64,000 bases of DNA from Veillonellaceae bacterium (lineage in GTDB: Bacteria; Bacillota_C; Negativicutes; UBA1444). Position 1 is the first letter of the stretch; each line of letters begins with the position of its first letter. Both the position numbers and the translations under genes were made by a program. The notes under the pieces are model-generated. The model worked only from the letters and a program-made list of their open reading frames with translations, searched no databases and was not told the DNA's origin. This document shows positions 44,288-54,204 of the stretch, one piece after another. The stretch lies in assembly GCA_012798135.1 (NCBI GenBank), contig JAAZNU010000033.1, forward strand, positions 1 to 64,000. Reading direction: 5' to 3'.

Positions 44288-45172
44288 CTACTGCAATCCG
44301 GCCGCGAAGGTCCGCGCCATTCGTTTTAAATTTTCCACATAATCAGTCGCCATCGGTGAAACCTTTTCCGCTTTGCCGCCCAATTCCTCGGCGAAAGTCC
44401 GGGACTGGCGGCTATCGATGTCTTCCTGGTAAAAAATGATCTTAATCCCCTTTTTCCGGGCCATGTCAATCATTTCCCGCATCCGGCGCGGATCGGCTTC
44501 CTTGCCCTCTTCTTCCAGGGCAACCATGGTCAGATTGTACTCGTCGGCAAAATAGCCGAAAGCGGGATGGAACACAATAACCGTCCGGTTGGCCATCGGC
44601 TTCAGGGCCGTCCGAATCTCCCGGTCTACCGCTTCGATCTGGCCGATGAAGCGCTTGGCATTCTGTTCAAAGGTCTGCCGGTGGTCCGGATCGAGGCTGC
44701 CCAGTTCCCTAGCCGTCAACTGTACCATGGCGATCGCCCGTTTCGGTGAAAGCCAGATATGCGGGTCTTGGTCATCCGGGGCAAAATAACGGGGCGGATA
44801 GGTTTTTGCCACTTCCTTCTGGACATCAATGATTTTCAGCTTGCGGTTCAATTCGGAAACTTTCGGCAGAATAGTCGCCCGCTCCGGCGGCAATCCCAAC
44901 GCCAGGTACAAATTGGCGGCACTGATTTTTTCCATGTCCTGCGGCGGCAGAGAAAAGGTTTCATGATTGGCGCCCGGCGGCAGCACTGTCACCGTCCGCA
45001 CCAAGTCCCCCGCCACTTCCTTGACGAAAGCGGCCTGCGGCGCAATCGTGACGACGACGGTTGGCCGTGACCGGTCCCCTGCCGAAAACGGCGCCCGCTG
45101 CGTCAAAACCAAAGCGGAAACCAGCGCCACCGCGCAGATTCCCGCAATCAGCCATTTTTTGTTGGCACGCAT
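44288..45172 (-). CDS. znuA: Zinc ABC transporter substrate-binding protein
   Basis: A cluster 9/A-I binding protein of 294 residues. It has an N-terminal hydrophobic anchor (9-25) without lipobox Cys. Metal ligands fit the family: His in GANHETFSLPP, His in DPHIWLSP and His in VFHPAFGYFADEY, with a late Asp/Glu site in YQEDIDSRQ. There is no His-rich loop, which would be usual for strict ZnuA; so manganese is the alternative. It is the first gene of the operon behind the Zur-type box. Confidence 0.92.
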   Translation of the reverse strand: MRANKKWLIAGICAVALVSALVLTQRAPFSAGDRSRPTVVVTIAPQAAFVKEVAGDLVRTVTVLPPGANHETFSLPPQDMEKISAANLYLALGLPPERATILPKVSELNRKLKIIDVQKEVAKTYPPRYFAPDDQDPHIWLSPKRAIAMVQLTARELGSLDPDHRQTFEQNAKRFIGQIEAVDREIRTALKPMANRTVIVFHPAFGYFADEYNLTMVALEEEGKEADPRRMREMIDMARKKGIKIIFYQEDIDSRQSRTFAEELGGKAEKVSPMATDYVENLKRMARTFAAGLQ

Positions 45173-45191
45173 TGTTAGCCCTCCAGTTATC

Positions 45192-45204
45192 AGTAATAAT
45201 TACT
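45192..45204. promoter_or_regulatory. Zur-type operator upstream of znuA
   Basis: AGTAATAATTACT is a perfect palindrome around a central A and contains GTAATNATTAC, the core of the Gram-positive Zur box as known from Bacillus. It lies 20 bases before the znuA start and overlaps a further ATTATTAC repeat. Zinc-loaded Zur, encoded by the last gene, should repress its own operon here. Confidence 0.82.
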
Positions 45205-45235
45205 ATTATTACTTTATCACTGGCAGACTGCCTCG

Positions 45236-47056
45236 TCAATCCGTCACTGAAAAAAATTCATCGCTCGCCACGAGCAGATGAGTATATGCCAGCGGGCTGC
45301 GCGTCAGCTCACCGGCCATCGTGTCCAGCGCCCGCCGGCCGATTTCCCGGTATTGGACCTTGCCGGTAAGCTTGGCCAACCGGATCAGCATCTGAACCGC
45401 CACCGAATTGCCTGACGGCAGCGCCGCGTCCACCCATTCCCTGGGTCGGATCAACAGCGCCTCACTGTCTGATCCGGTCAAATAAAAGGCGTCGTCTGCG
45501 TCGCTCCAGAAAAGGCGGATCATTTCATCGGCCACCGTCTGCGCCCTGGCCAATGTTTGCGGCGTTGGCGCGGCGGACTGCAGCTCCAGCAAGGCCCACA
45601 GAAGGAAGGCATAACTGTCGAGATACCCGGCGCCCCCTGATTGTCCATCCCGATAAACCGTCATTAGCCGGCCATCCGGCCGGCGTAGGCGCTGCCATAA
45701 AAACTCCAGGCATTTTTCGGCCGCCACCCGATACACCGCCCGATCCATTATGCGGGCCGCTTTGGCCAGGGCCGCAACCATCAGGGAATTCCAAGCCAGC
45801 AACACCTTGTCGTCCCGGAACGGCCGACGGCGTTTGCCCCGGCGCACCAGCAGTTTCTTCCGGCACTCTTCCAGCACGGCGTCGAGCTCAGTTTCGGTAT
45901 AACCGTATTTTGTCGCCGTCGCAGCCGGCGCACTGCCTACTGTGTGCAGAATGTTCGTGCCCTGCTCGAAATTGCCTTTCGCCGTTACCCGGTAATAATC
46001 AGCGAACAGACCGGCCTTGTCGGCGCTGAGAACTTCCGACACTTCAGTCTGGGTCCAGGTGTAGAAGCGGCCTTCGCCGCCTTCCGAATCCGCATCTTCC
46101 GCCGACAGGTACTCTCCCTGCGGCCCCGACAGGTCCCGCAGGACATAGGTCAGAATCTCCTCGGCCACCCGGATGTAGCGCTGCTCTGCCGATACCTCCG
46201 CGGCCTCAAGATAAACATAGGCCATCAAGGCGTTATCGTACAGCATCTTTTCAAAATGGGGAACAATCCATTTTTCATCCACCGAATACCGGGCAAACCC
46301 GAAGCCGAGCTGGTCATAAATCCCGCCGGCCCGCATGGCATCCAGCGTGACTTTTACCATGTCCCAGGCGGCCGGTTCGTTCGTCCGCCGGTAATAGGCC
46401 AACAGAAACAATAGGTTGTGCGGCGTGGGGAATTTCGGTGCTTTGCCGAATCCGCCGAAGTTTTTGTCAAAGACCCGTGACAGCTGGGCAAACCCGGTCG
46501 CCAATACCGAAGGATCCAACACCCCGGTCGCCGGCCGCCGAAGTTGGGCCTCTCGCATGGCGTCGGTCAACTTGTCCGCATACGTCAGCAAATCCTTGCG
46601 TTTTTCGTTCCACTGTTTCCGCACTGCCTCCAACATTTTGGGCAAAGTGGGCTTTCCCCAATGCGCGCTTTTGGGCAGATAGGTCCCGGCGAAAAATGGC
46701 CGGCCATCGGGCGCCAACACCAGCGTCAGCGGCCAGCCGCCACTGCCTGTTGCCGCCTGGCAAGCCGTCATGTACACATTGTCGATGTCCGGTCGTTCTT
46801 CCCGGTCGACTTTTACCGAAACAAAATAACGATTGAGAAGAGCGGCGATGTCCGCATCTTCGAAACTTTCCCGCGCCATCACATGGCACCAGTGGCAGGT
46901 ACTGTAGCCAATACTCAAAAATATGGGTTTGTCTTCGGCCACCGCCTTTGTAAAGGCTTCATTCCCCCAGGGATACCAGTCAATCGGATTGTGCTGATGT
47001 TGCAGCAGATACGGACTTGTCTCCTTCGCCAGACGGTTAACTTGCTTTGCCGGCAT
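45236..47056 (-). CDS. YyaL-type protein: thioredoxin-fold DUF255 plus six-hairpin glycosidase-like domain
   Basis: A 606-residue protein of unknown function. The N-terminal domain (about 1-165) is thioredoxin-like with a CHWCHVM active site (CxxC) and [14 protein letters not shown]; the long C-terminal part (170-600) is an (alpha/alpha)6 toroid as in GlcNAc epimerases. Homologues are described as spermatogenesis-associated protein 20 or YyaL. ATG 47056 follows GAGGTGA by about six bases, so I reject the frame extension to 47119. It lies just upstream of znuA, but the znuA promoter is separate. Confidence 0.92.
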   Translation of the reverse strand: MPAKQVNRLAKETSPYLLQHQHNPIDWYPWGNEAFTKAVAEDKPIFLSIGYSTCHWCHVMARESFEDADIAALLNRYFVSVKVDREERPDIDNVYMTACQAATGSGGWPLTLVLAPDGRPFFAGTYLPKSAHWGKPTLPKMLEAVRKQWNEKRKDLLTYADKLTDAMREAQLRRPATGVLDPSVLATGFAQLSRVFDKNFGGFGKAPKFPTPHNLLFLLAYYRRTNEPAAWDMVKVTLDAMRAGGIYDQLGFGFARYSVDEKWIVPHFEKMLYDNALMAYVYLEAAEVSAEQRYIRVAEEILTYVLRDLSGPQGEYLSAEDADSEGGEGRFYTWTQTEVSEVLSADKAGLFADYYRVTAKGNFEQGTNILHTVGSAPAATATKYGYTETELDAVLEECRKKLLVRRGKRRRPFRDDKVLLAWNSLMVAALAKAARIMDRAVYRVAAEKCLEFLWQRLRRPDGRLMTVYRDGQSGGAGYLDSYAFLLWALLELQSAAPTPQTLARAQTVADEMIRLFWSDADDAFYLTGSDSEALLIRPREWVDAALPSGNSVAVQMLIRLAKLTGKVQYREIGRRALDTMAGELTRSPLAYTHLLVASDEFFSVTD

Positions 47057-47140
47057 CGTCATCACCTCATTTGTTATTGTCATAAAGGCATTTGGGAGTT
47101 GTTTTGCAACCCGTCGCAATCTGATAATTCACCCGAGCAT

Positions 47141-47169
47141 TTGACGTTCGGTCATATCAAGGTTAAAAT
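47141..47169 (+). promoter_or_regulatory. Probable promoter of the DUF554 gene
   Basis: TTGACG (47141-47146), 17-base spacer, TAAAAT (47164-47169); the start codon follows 36 bases later with AAGGAG as ribosome site. Confidence 0.65.
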
Positions 47170-47204
47170 GTCCACGGATTTATTTTTTTGTAAGGAGAGA
47201 ACTG

Positions 47205-47888
47205 ATGCTTGGCACAATTGTAAATGTAATCGCCATTGTGGTTGGCGGGATCGTCGGATTATTGCTCAAAGGCGGAATTCCGCCAAAGTTTTCCGACACG
47301 GTGATGAAGGGTCTCGCCTTGTGCGTTCTGCTGGTCGGGGTCATGAACGCCCTGAAGGTCAACAATCTGTTGTTGGTGATCATCGCCATGGTGTTGGGGG
47401 GACTGTGCGGCGAGTATCTCGATATCGACCGGAAACTAAAAACCATCGGCGATACCATCGGCCTGAAACTGAAAGGCAGGGGCGGCCGGGTATCCGATGG
47501 CTTTGTTACCGGCAGCCTGCTGTATTGCGTTGGCGCCATGGCCATCGTCGGTTCGCTGGAAAGCGGCCTGTCCGGCAACCATCAGATCCTGTACGCCAAG
47601 TCGATTCTCGACGGAATTTCCTCGGTCATTTTCGCTTCGACCCTGGGCATTGGCGTCATCCTGTCAGCGATTTCGGTCCTGGCTTATCAAGGGTCCATCA
47701 CCTTGGCCGCCGCCGCCTTGCAGCCCCTGCTATCCGAAGCGGTCAAAGCCGACATGAATTCCATCGGCGGGCTGCTGATCATCGGCATCAGCCTGAATAT
47801 GCTGGAGAGCCATCAGTTACGGATCGCCAATCTGTTGCCGGCGATATTCGTCCCGCTCGTCTATCAGCTGGTCTGCCTGTTGTTATAA
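47205..47888 (+). CDS. DUF554 (YqgA/YdfK-like) membrane protein
   Basis: A 227-residue protein with about six or seven hydrophobic helices. The start MLGTIVNVIAIVVGGIVGLLL, the GEYLDIDRKL region and FVTGSLLYCVGAMAIVGSLESGL are diagnostic of DUF554. It may be a transporter but the substrate is unknown. ATG 47205 has AAGGAG eight bases upstream. Own promoter; the following sensor kinase has a 77-base gap. Confidence 0.92.
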   Translation: MLGTIVNVIAIVVGGIVGLLLKGGIPPKFSDTVMKGLALCVLLVGVMNALKVNNLLLVIIAMVLGGLCGEYLDIDRKLKTIGDTIGLKLKGRGGRVSDGFVTGSLLYCVGAMAIVGSLESGLSGNHQILYAKSILDGISSVIFASTLGIGVILSAISVLAYQGSITLAAAALQPLLSEAVKADMNSIGGLLIIGISLNMLESHQLRIANLLPAIFVPLVYQLVCLLL

Positions 47889-47965
47889 AAGCAGGATTAT
47901 CGTTTTCCAGAGAAGAAGTGTAATACTTATATGCATCTAATTTTGCACAAGGTTGGGAGCAAGCC

Positions 47966-50617
47966 ATGAAACAGTTTCGGGGCAATTTTTCCTGGCTGAT
48001 CTGCATCGTTGGCATCGCAACCCTGTTTTTTCTGGCCCGACAGAATTACCTGCTGTTCTTCTCGGCAGCTCATCTGCTATTTGCCGCCATCGGGATTGCG
48101 TTCTTTTTATTGTCTTTGTCGCTGCGGGATATTTTCGAGTCCGAATTCTTTCGCATTGTCGGCCTCGGCTACGGTTTTGTCGGAGCGTTAACCCTGCTGC
48201 ATGTCTTGAGCCTGCTAGGGTTGAGCGTGCTCGGCGACGGATCGGTAACACTGGAAAAACTACTGGAACTTGTTACCCGAACCTTTGAGGCCGGCATCCT
48301 GTTTGCCGGCGTTTTTTTGCCGCAACGCCGGTTTTCTTTTGCCACCATTCTGACAACCTTAACCATTAGCTTCTTTGCGCTCATTGCGCTCTTGTTCCGG
48401 CAGCCGCAGCTGATATCCGGCTGGTATGCCGCCCCGGCGGCCTCACCGTTTCTCCGGTCGTTAACCGGGTTCGCCATTCCCGGGCTCATCTTCGTTGGCC
48501 TGCTGGGGCTCCTGCGAAACCGTCGACAATTTTCGCCGCCGGTATTCCACTACCTAATGGCCGCTTATGCCTTGTCCTGTCTGACCGAGATATCCTTCGC
48601 CGTCGATTTGGCCGCTTACAGTACTCCCGATTTGCTTCGCCATATTTTGAAACTCGTGGCTGGGCTGGTTTTGGGGCAGGCGTTTTTGTTTCATGTACTG
48701 CGGGAGCCCCTGAACACCTCGTTTGTCGAACTGAGCCTGAAAAACAGCGAGCTGGAAACCGCCAACGCCGCCCTCAGCGTCGAAAATTCCGGCCGCACGA
48801 TGGCCGAACAGAATTTGCAGCGAAAAAACGAGATGTTGTCGGCGCTCGCCGAAGCGATCACCGCCATAATGAGCCAATCCAGCCTGCCGGAGTTGCTGGA
48901 AATGTTACTAGTGAGAACCGGCCGCCAGATCGGCTGCCCCAACGGGTTCATCTATCTGGTGGACGCTGCGGGAGACGCAATGACCATGCTCGCTGCCACC
49001 GGTTTTTTCCACGCCCATCTGCAACTTCGTCTCCGGGCAGGCGACGGACTCGGCGGAAAAGTTTTGCGTGACGGAAAAACGTTGCTCGTTCCGGATTATT
49101 CGAATTGGCCGCACGGAATTTCCGGCATCAACCGTGATCAAATCAAAGCCATGGTCGGCGTCCCGCTGAATACCGGCAAGCGGGTGGAAGCGGTTATCGC
49201 CTTTGCCTATGACAACGACCGCGGGTTCAGTCCGGAAGACATTGAGTTCATCGAACGAATCGCCGCTGTCGGCGCCATCGCCGTGGAACGCTTCCATCTA
49301 TACAACAATCTGAAAAACGAATTGTCGGAACGGGTCAAAACCGAAGAAGACCTGGAACGGTCCCGCAATTATTACTTCAGCCTGTTCGAACAATTCCCCG
49401 GCATGATCTGGCAGGCCCTCACGGAGGAACGCCACGGCTACTATTTCAACGAACGCTGGCTAAAGTTCACCGGCCACAACTTCCCGGACGAATTGGATAA
49501 TGGCTGGTTGCAGTCCGTGCACCCCGATGACCGGGAGTCGCTGATGGCCGCCCACCGGAAAGCGTATTCGGCCCGCTCCGTCTATGAAGTTCAATATCGG
49601 CTGCGCCGGGCGGACAAGCAATATCGCTGGATTGCCGAACTCGCCAGCCCCCTGTACGATTTCCGCGATCACTTTACCGGTTACATGGGCGGCTGCTTCG
49701 ATGTCACCGACCGGGAAGAGTTGCAACAGGAGCTGTCACAGAAGAATCGCGAATTGCAGCAGGCTCTGTTGGAAAATCGCCGTACCCAGGCCAAATTGAT
49801 TCACCAGGAAAAGCTGGCCGGGATCGGCCAGCTGGCCGCCGGCGTCGCCCATGAAATCAACAATCCGTTGGCATTCGTCACCAGCAATTTTCATACGCTG
49901 GACCGATATATGAAAATGGTGCTGGGCTTGATCCCGCCCTGCGACGAATTGATTGCGGCCGGCGCCACCTGCGGTGATCCGGAATGTCGGCAGATCGCGC
50001 AACGATTGACCGAGGCGAAGAGCAAGCCTTCCTTTGCCGCCATGCTCGTCGACTACCCCGATCTGTTCGCGGAAACATTGACGGGTCTGGATCGCGTGAA
50101 AGGTATCGTCGACTCGTTGCGAAGTTTTTCCCGGGTTGATCAGGGAACGGCCCGGGCGGAATATGATTTGAACGCCGGTGTCAACAGCACGCTGCTGGTT
50201 GCCTACAACGAATACAAATATACGGCGGTCGTACACAAGGATTTGGGGAATGTTCCCCAGTTCCAGGCTGTGGGCGGACAAATCAACCAGGTGCTGTTGA
50301 ACCTGCTCGTCAACGCCGCCCAGGCGATTCGTTCCCAAAATCGCGACGCACCCGGCGTGATTTTCGTCAAAACTTTCACCGAAAGCGGCCATGCCGTCTG
50401 CGAAGTGTTCAACGACGGACCGGCGATCCCGGCCGAAGTTGCCGTCCACTTGTTTGAACCGTTCTTCACCACCAAGCCGGTGGGCGAAGGAACCGGGCTG
50501 GGGCTAAGCATCTCCTACGACATCATTGTCAATGTCCACAAGGGGCATATCGGATTTACCAGCGACGATACCGGCACCGTCTTCCGGTTCGAACTGCCGT
50601 TGAACAGCGTCGGTTAA
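47966..50617 (+). CDS. Sensor histidine kinase with membrane (MASE3-like), GAF and PAS domains
   Basis: A large 883-residue kinase. Residues 1-240 carry about seven membrane helices of the MASE3 type; a GAF domain spans 285-425, a PAS domain 445-570 (FNERWLKFTGHNF, VHPDDRESL), then a coiled linker and the kinase core with the phosphorylated His in GQLAAGVAHEINNPLAFV and ATP-binding boxes NQVLLNLLVNAAQAI, NDGP and FEPFFTTKPVGEGTGLGLS. Its output is unknown; the two-gene signalling operon at 53.1-55.5 kb contains candidate partners. Its last bases overlap the end of the oppA-like gene by 4. Confidence 0.92.
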   Translation: MKQFRGNFSWLICIVGIATLFFLARQNYLLFFSAAHLLFAAIGIAFFLLSLSLRDIFESEFFRIVGLGYGFVGALTLLHVLSLLGLSVLGDGSVTLEKLLELVTRTFEAGILFAGVFLPQRRFSFATILTTLTISFFALIALLFRQPQLISGWYAAPAASPFLRSLTGFAIPGLIFVGLLGLLRNRRQFSPPVFHYLMAAYALSCLTEISFAVDLAAYSTPDLLRHILKLVAGLVLGQAFLFHVLREPLNTSFVELSLKNSELETANAALSVENSGRTMAEQNLQRKNEMLSALAEAITAIMSQSSLPELLEMLLVRTGRQIGCPNGFIYLVDAAGDAMTMLAATGFFHAHLQLRLRAGDGLGGKVLRDGKTLLVPDYSNWPHGISGINRDQIKAMVGVPLNTGKRVEAVIAFAYDNDRGFSPEDIEFIERIAAVGAIAVERFHLYNNLKNELSERVKTEEDLERSRNYYFSLFEQFPGMIWQALTEERHGYYFNERWLKFTGHNFPDELDNGWLQSVHPDDRESLMAAHRKAYSARSVYEVQYRLRRADKQYRWIAELASPLYDFRDHFTGYMGGCFDVTDREELQQELSQKNRELQQALLENRRTQAKLIHQEKLAGIGQLAAGVAHEINNPLAFVTSNFHTLDRYMKMVLGLIPPCDELIAAGATCGDPECRQIAQRLTEAKSKPSFAAMLVDYPDLFAETLTGLDRVKGIVDSLRSFSRVDQGTARAEYDLNAGVNSTLLVAYNEYKYTAVVHKDLGNVPQFQAVGGQINQVLLNLLVNAAQAIRSQNRDAPGVIFVKTFTESGHAVCEVFNDGPAIPAEVAVHLFEPFFTTKPVGEGTGLGLSISYDIIVNVHKGHIGFTSDDTGTVFRFELPLNSVG

Positions 50618-52230
50618 GGTTCCAGATACGCCTCTTTCAGATACGGGACGCCCAGTATGGAGCGAACGACGCCTTTCACCGGCGGCCGGATCAACACCGG
50701 ATTGGTCTGGAAAAACACCGGGGCAATGACGGCGTCATCCAGCAGAATTTTTTCGGCCGCGTGTAGTTGCTGCATCCGTCGGACCGGATTGTTTTCCTGT
50801 TGCGCCGCGGCAATTAGCCGGTCATATTGGGGATTGCGATAATCCGGCGCGTTGTTGCTGCCGCCGGAAACGAACAAATCCAAAAAGGTCAGGGGGTCGG
50901 GATAGTCGCCGCTCCAGCTTTCCCGCGCCAGCTGGAAACTGTGTTTGTCCAGGGAGTCCCAATATACTTTCCACTCCTGATTGGTGACGGTGACCGGAAC
51001 GCCCAGATTTTTCTTCCACATCTCCTGCAAGGCCTCGGCGACAACTTTGTTGGCCTCGCTGGTATTAAAGAGCAGGCTGACCTCCGGAAAACCCTTGCCG
51101 TCGGGGAACCCGGCTTCCGTCAGAAGTTGGCGGCCTGCCGCGCCATCATTGTCTTTCAGCAGGGAGCCGCCCTTGGTCCGGAAATCCTCACCGGGCGCGG
51201 CATCGGCAATTCCACCGGGGACAAAGGCTAAGGCCGGCGCTTGCCCGCCCCGCAACAATTTGTCGGTAATAGCGGCCCGATCGATCGCCAGGGAAAAAGC
51301 CTTGCGGACTTTCGGGTTGTCAAACGGCGGCTTGGTGACATTAAATGATACATAGGCGATCCCCAGGAACGGGTAGATCTTGATCTTCCCCTCCTTGACC
51401 AGTCGGGGCACTTCCGACGGCGGAATGCTGTCGCCCATATCCAGTTGGCCGCTCTCGAACATGGACAAAGCCGTCGAGGAATTGTCCAGCAGAAACAACT
51501 CGATTTTTTCGGCTTTCACCTTGGTCTTGTCCCAGTAATGCTCATTGCGCGCCAGTTCCATCCGGCTTGATTTCACCCAGGACGCCAGTTTGAACGGCCC
51601 GTTGGCAATGACGGTCTGCGGCTGGTTTGCCCACTTGCCGTCGGCGGCCGCTGTTTTTTTGTGCACCGGATAATAGGCGTGAAAAGCGGTCAACGCCAGA
51701 AAATAAGCAGTCGGTCGCTCCAGTTCGACCTCCAGGGTGCGATCGTCCCGGGCTTTCACGCCGACTTGCGATGCCGCCGCTTTTTGAGTGGCATAGGCTT
51801 CGCCGTTTTTCAGGCAATACAGCATATAGGCGTTGGGGCTGGCCAATTCCGGCGACAGGCCGGTTTTCCAGGCGTACTCGAAATCGTGGGCTGTCACCGG
51901 CTCGCCATTGGACCATTTGAGTCCCGAGCGCAGTGTAAACACATATTGTCGGCCGTCCGGCGAAATCTCCCATTTTTCGGCAGCTGCGGCCACCGGCCGG
52001 TTTTTTTCATCCAGTGCCGTCAGTCCTTCGAACAATTGCGCTTCGACGGTGGAAGCCGAAAGGCTGGTCGACATTCGCGGATCGATCGACTCGGGTTCGG
52101 CCGCCAGCGCGTAGCGGATATGATTGGCGGTGGTCGTCTTCCGGGCGGTACCGCAGCCGACGACCGCCAGCAGAGTCATAACGCCCAGCAAGCCAATCAT
52201 CCAGTATTTTTTTGTTGTGGTTAGTTGCAA
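50614..52230 (-). CDS. Oligopeptide ABC transporter substrate-binding lipoprotein (OppA-like)
   Basis: A family 5 binding protein of about 538 residues. The signal peptide ends in a lipobox (LLAVVGCG), then comes the SBP_bac_5 domain with YALAAEPESIDPRMSTS, WSNGEPVTAHDFEYAWKTGL and FNVTKPPFDNPKVRKAFSLAIDR. No permease or ATPase gene is adjacent, so it must work with a transporter elsewhere. AAGGAG lies eight bases before TTG 52230; a GTG at 52239 overlaps that ribosome site and is less likely. Confidence 0.92.
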   Translation of the reverse strand: MQLTTTKKYWMIGLLGVMTLLAVVGCGTARKTTTANHIRYALAAEPESIDPRMSTSLSASTVEAQLFEGLTALDEKNRPVAAAAEKWEISPDGRQYVFTLRSGLKWSNGEPVTAHDFEYAWKTGLSPELASPNAYMLYCLKNGEAYATQKAAASQVGVKARDDRTLEVELERPTAYFLALTAFHAYYPVHKKTAAADGKWANQPQTVIANGPFKLASWVKSSRMELARNEHYWDKTKVKAEKIELFLLDNSSTALSMFESGQLDMGDSIPPSEVPRLVKEGKIKIYPFLGIAYVSFNVTKPPFDNPKVRKAFSLAIDRAAITDKLLRGGQAPALAFVPGGIADAAPGEDFRTKGGSLLKDNDGAAGRQLLTEAGFPDGKGFPEVSLLFNTSEANKVVAEALQEMWKKNLGVPVTVTNQEWKVYWDSLDKHSFQLARESWSGDYPDPLTFLDLFVSGGSNNAPDYRNPQYDRLIAAAQQENNPVRRMQQLHAAEKILLDDAVIAPVFFQTNPVLIRPPVKGVVRSILGVPYLKEAYLEP

Positions 52231-52288
52231 TCTGCTCACTCCTTTTTTCGTTCCAGCCAGTCATCGAATATGGAAAGGTGAATGTCCA

Positions 52289-53086
52289 ATGAATGTTAAC
52301 ATGCAAACCCTAAAATCCCGTATCACCGCCGCCATCGGCAGTGCCCCCGGCACTTTCGCCGTGGCGGTCCACATTCCCCACAGCGGATCTGAATGGCATC
52401 ACTGTGCCGCACCCATGCGCTCGGCCAGTCTCATTAAAATATTCATCATGGTGGAAGCGTTTGCACAAATGAAAACCGGGCTGATTCATGCCGATACGGT
52501 CCTTTCCTTTACCGAATCGGATCGAGTCGCCGGTTCTGGCTTGTTGCAGGAGCTGCCGGCCGGCACATCCCGCACAATATTGGAGCTGGTGGAGCTGATG
52601 ATCACCGAAAGCGACAACATCGCGACCAACCTGTTGATTGAGCGTCTGGGCGAAGCCGCAGTCAATGCCCGAATCCGGCGCCTCGGCTGCACGGAAACAA
52701 TTTTGCGGCGCCGGATGATGGATTTCGCGGCGGCGGCGGCAGGACGGGAAAACCTGACCAGCGTAACGGACATAGCCCGCGTGTTGAGTTTATTGCATGA
52801 CGGCCAGTGTGTCAATCCCGAAGCGGATTCGGCCATGTGCGAGATTCTGGGCCGGCAGACCGACCGCTGCAAGATTCCCTTGTTGCTGCCGCCAACGCTT
52901 GTCTGTCAAAACAAAACCGGTGAACTGCCCGGTGCGGAACACGACGCCGGAATCGTTCACGCCCCGGCCGGAAGCTACATTCTGGCCATCATGGGCGAGG
53001 ATATCGTCGACTCTGAACAGGGCTGCCAAACAGCCGCCCGGATTTCCCGGGCTGTCTACGACTGGTTTCTCGAATCTACCCCGTGA
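52289..53086 (+). CDS. Class A beta-lactamase-fold serine hydrolase, no signal peptide
   Basis: A 265-residue protein with the active-site serine in SLIK (Ser47, Lys50), SDN (108-110) and KTG (209-211) of the class A beta-lactamase/penicillin-binding fold. The omega-loop Glu166 pattern (ExxLN) is not evident, and no signal peptide or membrane helix precedes Ser47. It is therefore more likely a peptidase, esterase or amidase than an antibiotic-resistance enzyme. ATG 52289 has AAAGGTG nine bases upstream. It is divergent from the oppA-like gene (58 bases apart), which suggests a link to peptides. Confidence 0.85.
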   Translation: MNVNMQTLKSRITAAIGSAPGTFAVAVHIPHSGSEWHHCAAPMRSASLIKIFIMVEAFAQMKTGLIHADTVLSFTESDRVAGSGLLQELPAGTSRTILELVELMITESDNIATNLLIERLGEAAVNARIRRLGCTETILRRRMMDFAAAAAGRENLTSVTDIARVLSLLHDGQCVNPEADSAMCEILGRQTDRCKIPLLLPPTLVCQNKTGELPGAEHDAGIVHAPAGSYILAIMGEDIVDSEQGCQTAARISRAVYDWFLESTP

Positions 53087-53094
53087 TTGCCGCG

Positions 53095-54171
53095 TCACGT
53101 CGATACTTCCGGCGGCATCTCTTTTTGCGGCTGCAGTTGCCAACCGACGCGCACTTTGGCAATCCGGCCGTTTTCTGTTTGTGGCAACAAAACGAAACCA
53201 TACGGCTGACCGAGGGTGTCCAGCAGCGAATACACAATTTCTAGCGTCGTCTGCTGTTCCTGCATCGTCGGCGATGGAGAACTCTCGAAAACCACAGCCC
53301 CTTTTCCTCCGCCGTCCTGTGGTCTGTTCAACGCCGTAACGGCCGCTGCTTCCCCGGAGTCGGCGGAGTGAAGCTCCAGCAGCGTTTTGAAAAGCATCCG
53401 GGCAAAATCATGGCAACCACCCAACAGCATTTTGGGATCGGATCCGTCGAGAAATTGTACCCGGCCGGCTGACGCCAACCTTATTTCTGCGGCCAGCTGC
53501 TGAAATTCCTTAATCTCAAAAACGGTAGGCAGGATATCCATATAGGCGTTCTGAATTTTTTCCACCCAGCGAAACTGCGCTTCCACCTCGTTCACTTTGC
53601 CCGCTGACGCGATCAAGCAACCCGACTGACGCTCTTTCCAGAACTTCAATGTCCAACGGCTGATATTCTTGAACCCGCTAATATCCCGCCGTTCATTGGC
53701 CAGTTTTTGGCTCATCTCCTTCAAGATATGAACATAGGCGGCGTTTTTTTTGGCCAGACTGGCCTGCAAGACATTCCGCTCCGTTTCGATATTATAGCGT
53801 TCCACCGCCCGCCGCACCGTCCACAGCAGTTCTTCCTCCATTTTCCAGGGTTTCGGAATGAACTGGAAAATTTCGCCCTGGTTGATGCTGCTCAAAACCT
53901 GTGACAATTGCGTATAGCCCGACAGAACGACCCGCACGGTGGCGGGATATTTCTCACGGATCGTCTTCAGCAAAGTCAGTCCGTCCATGACCGGCATCCG
54001 CATGTCCGTCACGATTACGCTGATCTCCCGTTCTTCGAACACCTGCAGGGCCGTGGCGCCGCTACCGGCAAACAACGCGTCGAAGGGTTCGTCGATCGTG
54101 GCCCGTCGGATGGCGGTCAAAATATGTTGCTCATCATCGACAAACAATACGGCATTCCTTTTTTCCGTCAT
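53095..54171 (-). CDS. Response regulator with uncharacterised C-terminal domain
   Basis: A 358-residue protein. Receiver domain 1-125 has VLFVDDEQ, the phosphorylated Asp in VTDMRMPVMDG, Thr/Ser in VVLSGYT and Lys in FIPKPWK; this is similar to receivers of the RpfG group. A coiled segment follows (130-165). The rest (170-358) is not an HD-GYP, helix-turn-helix or kinase domain that I recognise; it contains KMLLGGCHDFARMLFKTLLELH and ends with a possible beta-rich part. ATG 54171 has GGGGAG five bases upstream. It follows the receiver-kinase gene by 33 bases. Confidence 0.82.
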   Translation of the reverse strand: MTEKRNAVLFVDDEQHILTAIRRATIDEPFDALFAGSGATALQVFEEREISVIVTDMRMPVMDGLTLLKTIREKYPATVRVVLSGYTQLSQVLSSINQGEIFQFIPKPWKMEEELLWTVRRAVERYNIETERNVLQASLAKKNAAYVHILKEMSQKLANERRDISGFKNISRWTLKFWKERQSGCLIASAGKVNEVEAQFRWVEKIQNAYMDILPTVFEIKEFQQLAAEIRLASAGRVQFLDGSDPKMLLGGCHDFARMLFKTLLELHSADSGEAAAVTALNRPQDGGGKGAVVFESSPSPTMQEQQTTLEIVYSLLDTLGQPYGFVLLPQTENGRIAKVRVGWQLQPQKEMPPEVST

Positions 54172-54204
54172 TTTTCTCCCCCCTGCAATCGACTCGTCGA
54201 TTCC

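Noticed and set aside
52289..53086. Antibiotic-resistance beta-lactamase
   Set aside because: No signal peptide and no omega-loop Glu pattern; the fold alone does not justify a resistance call.
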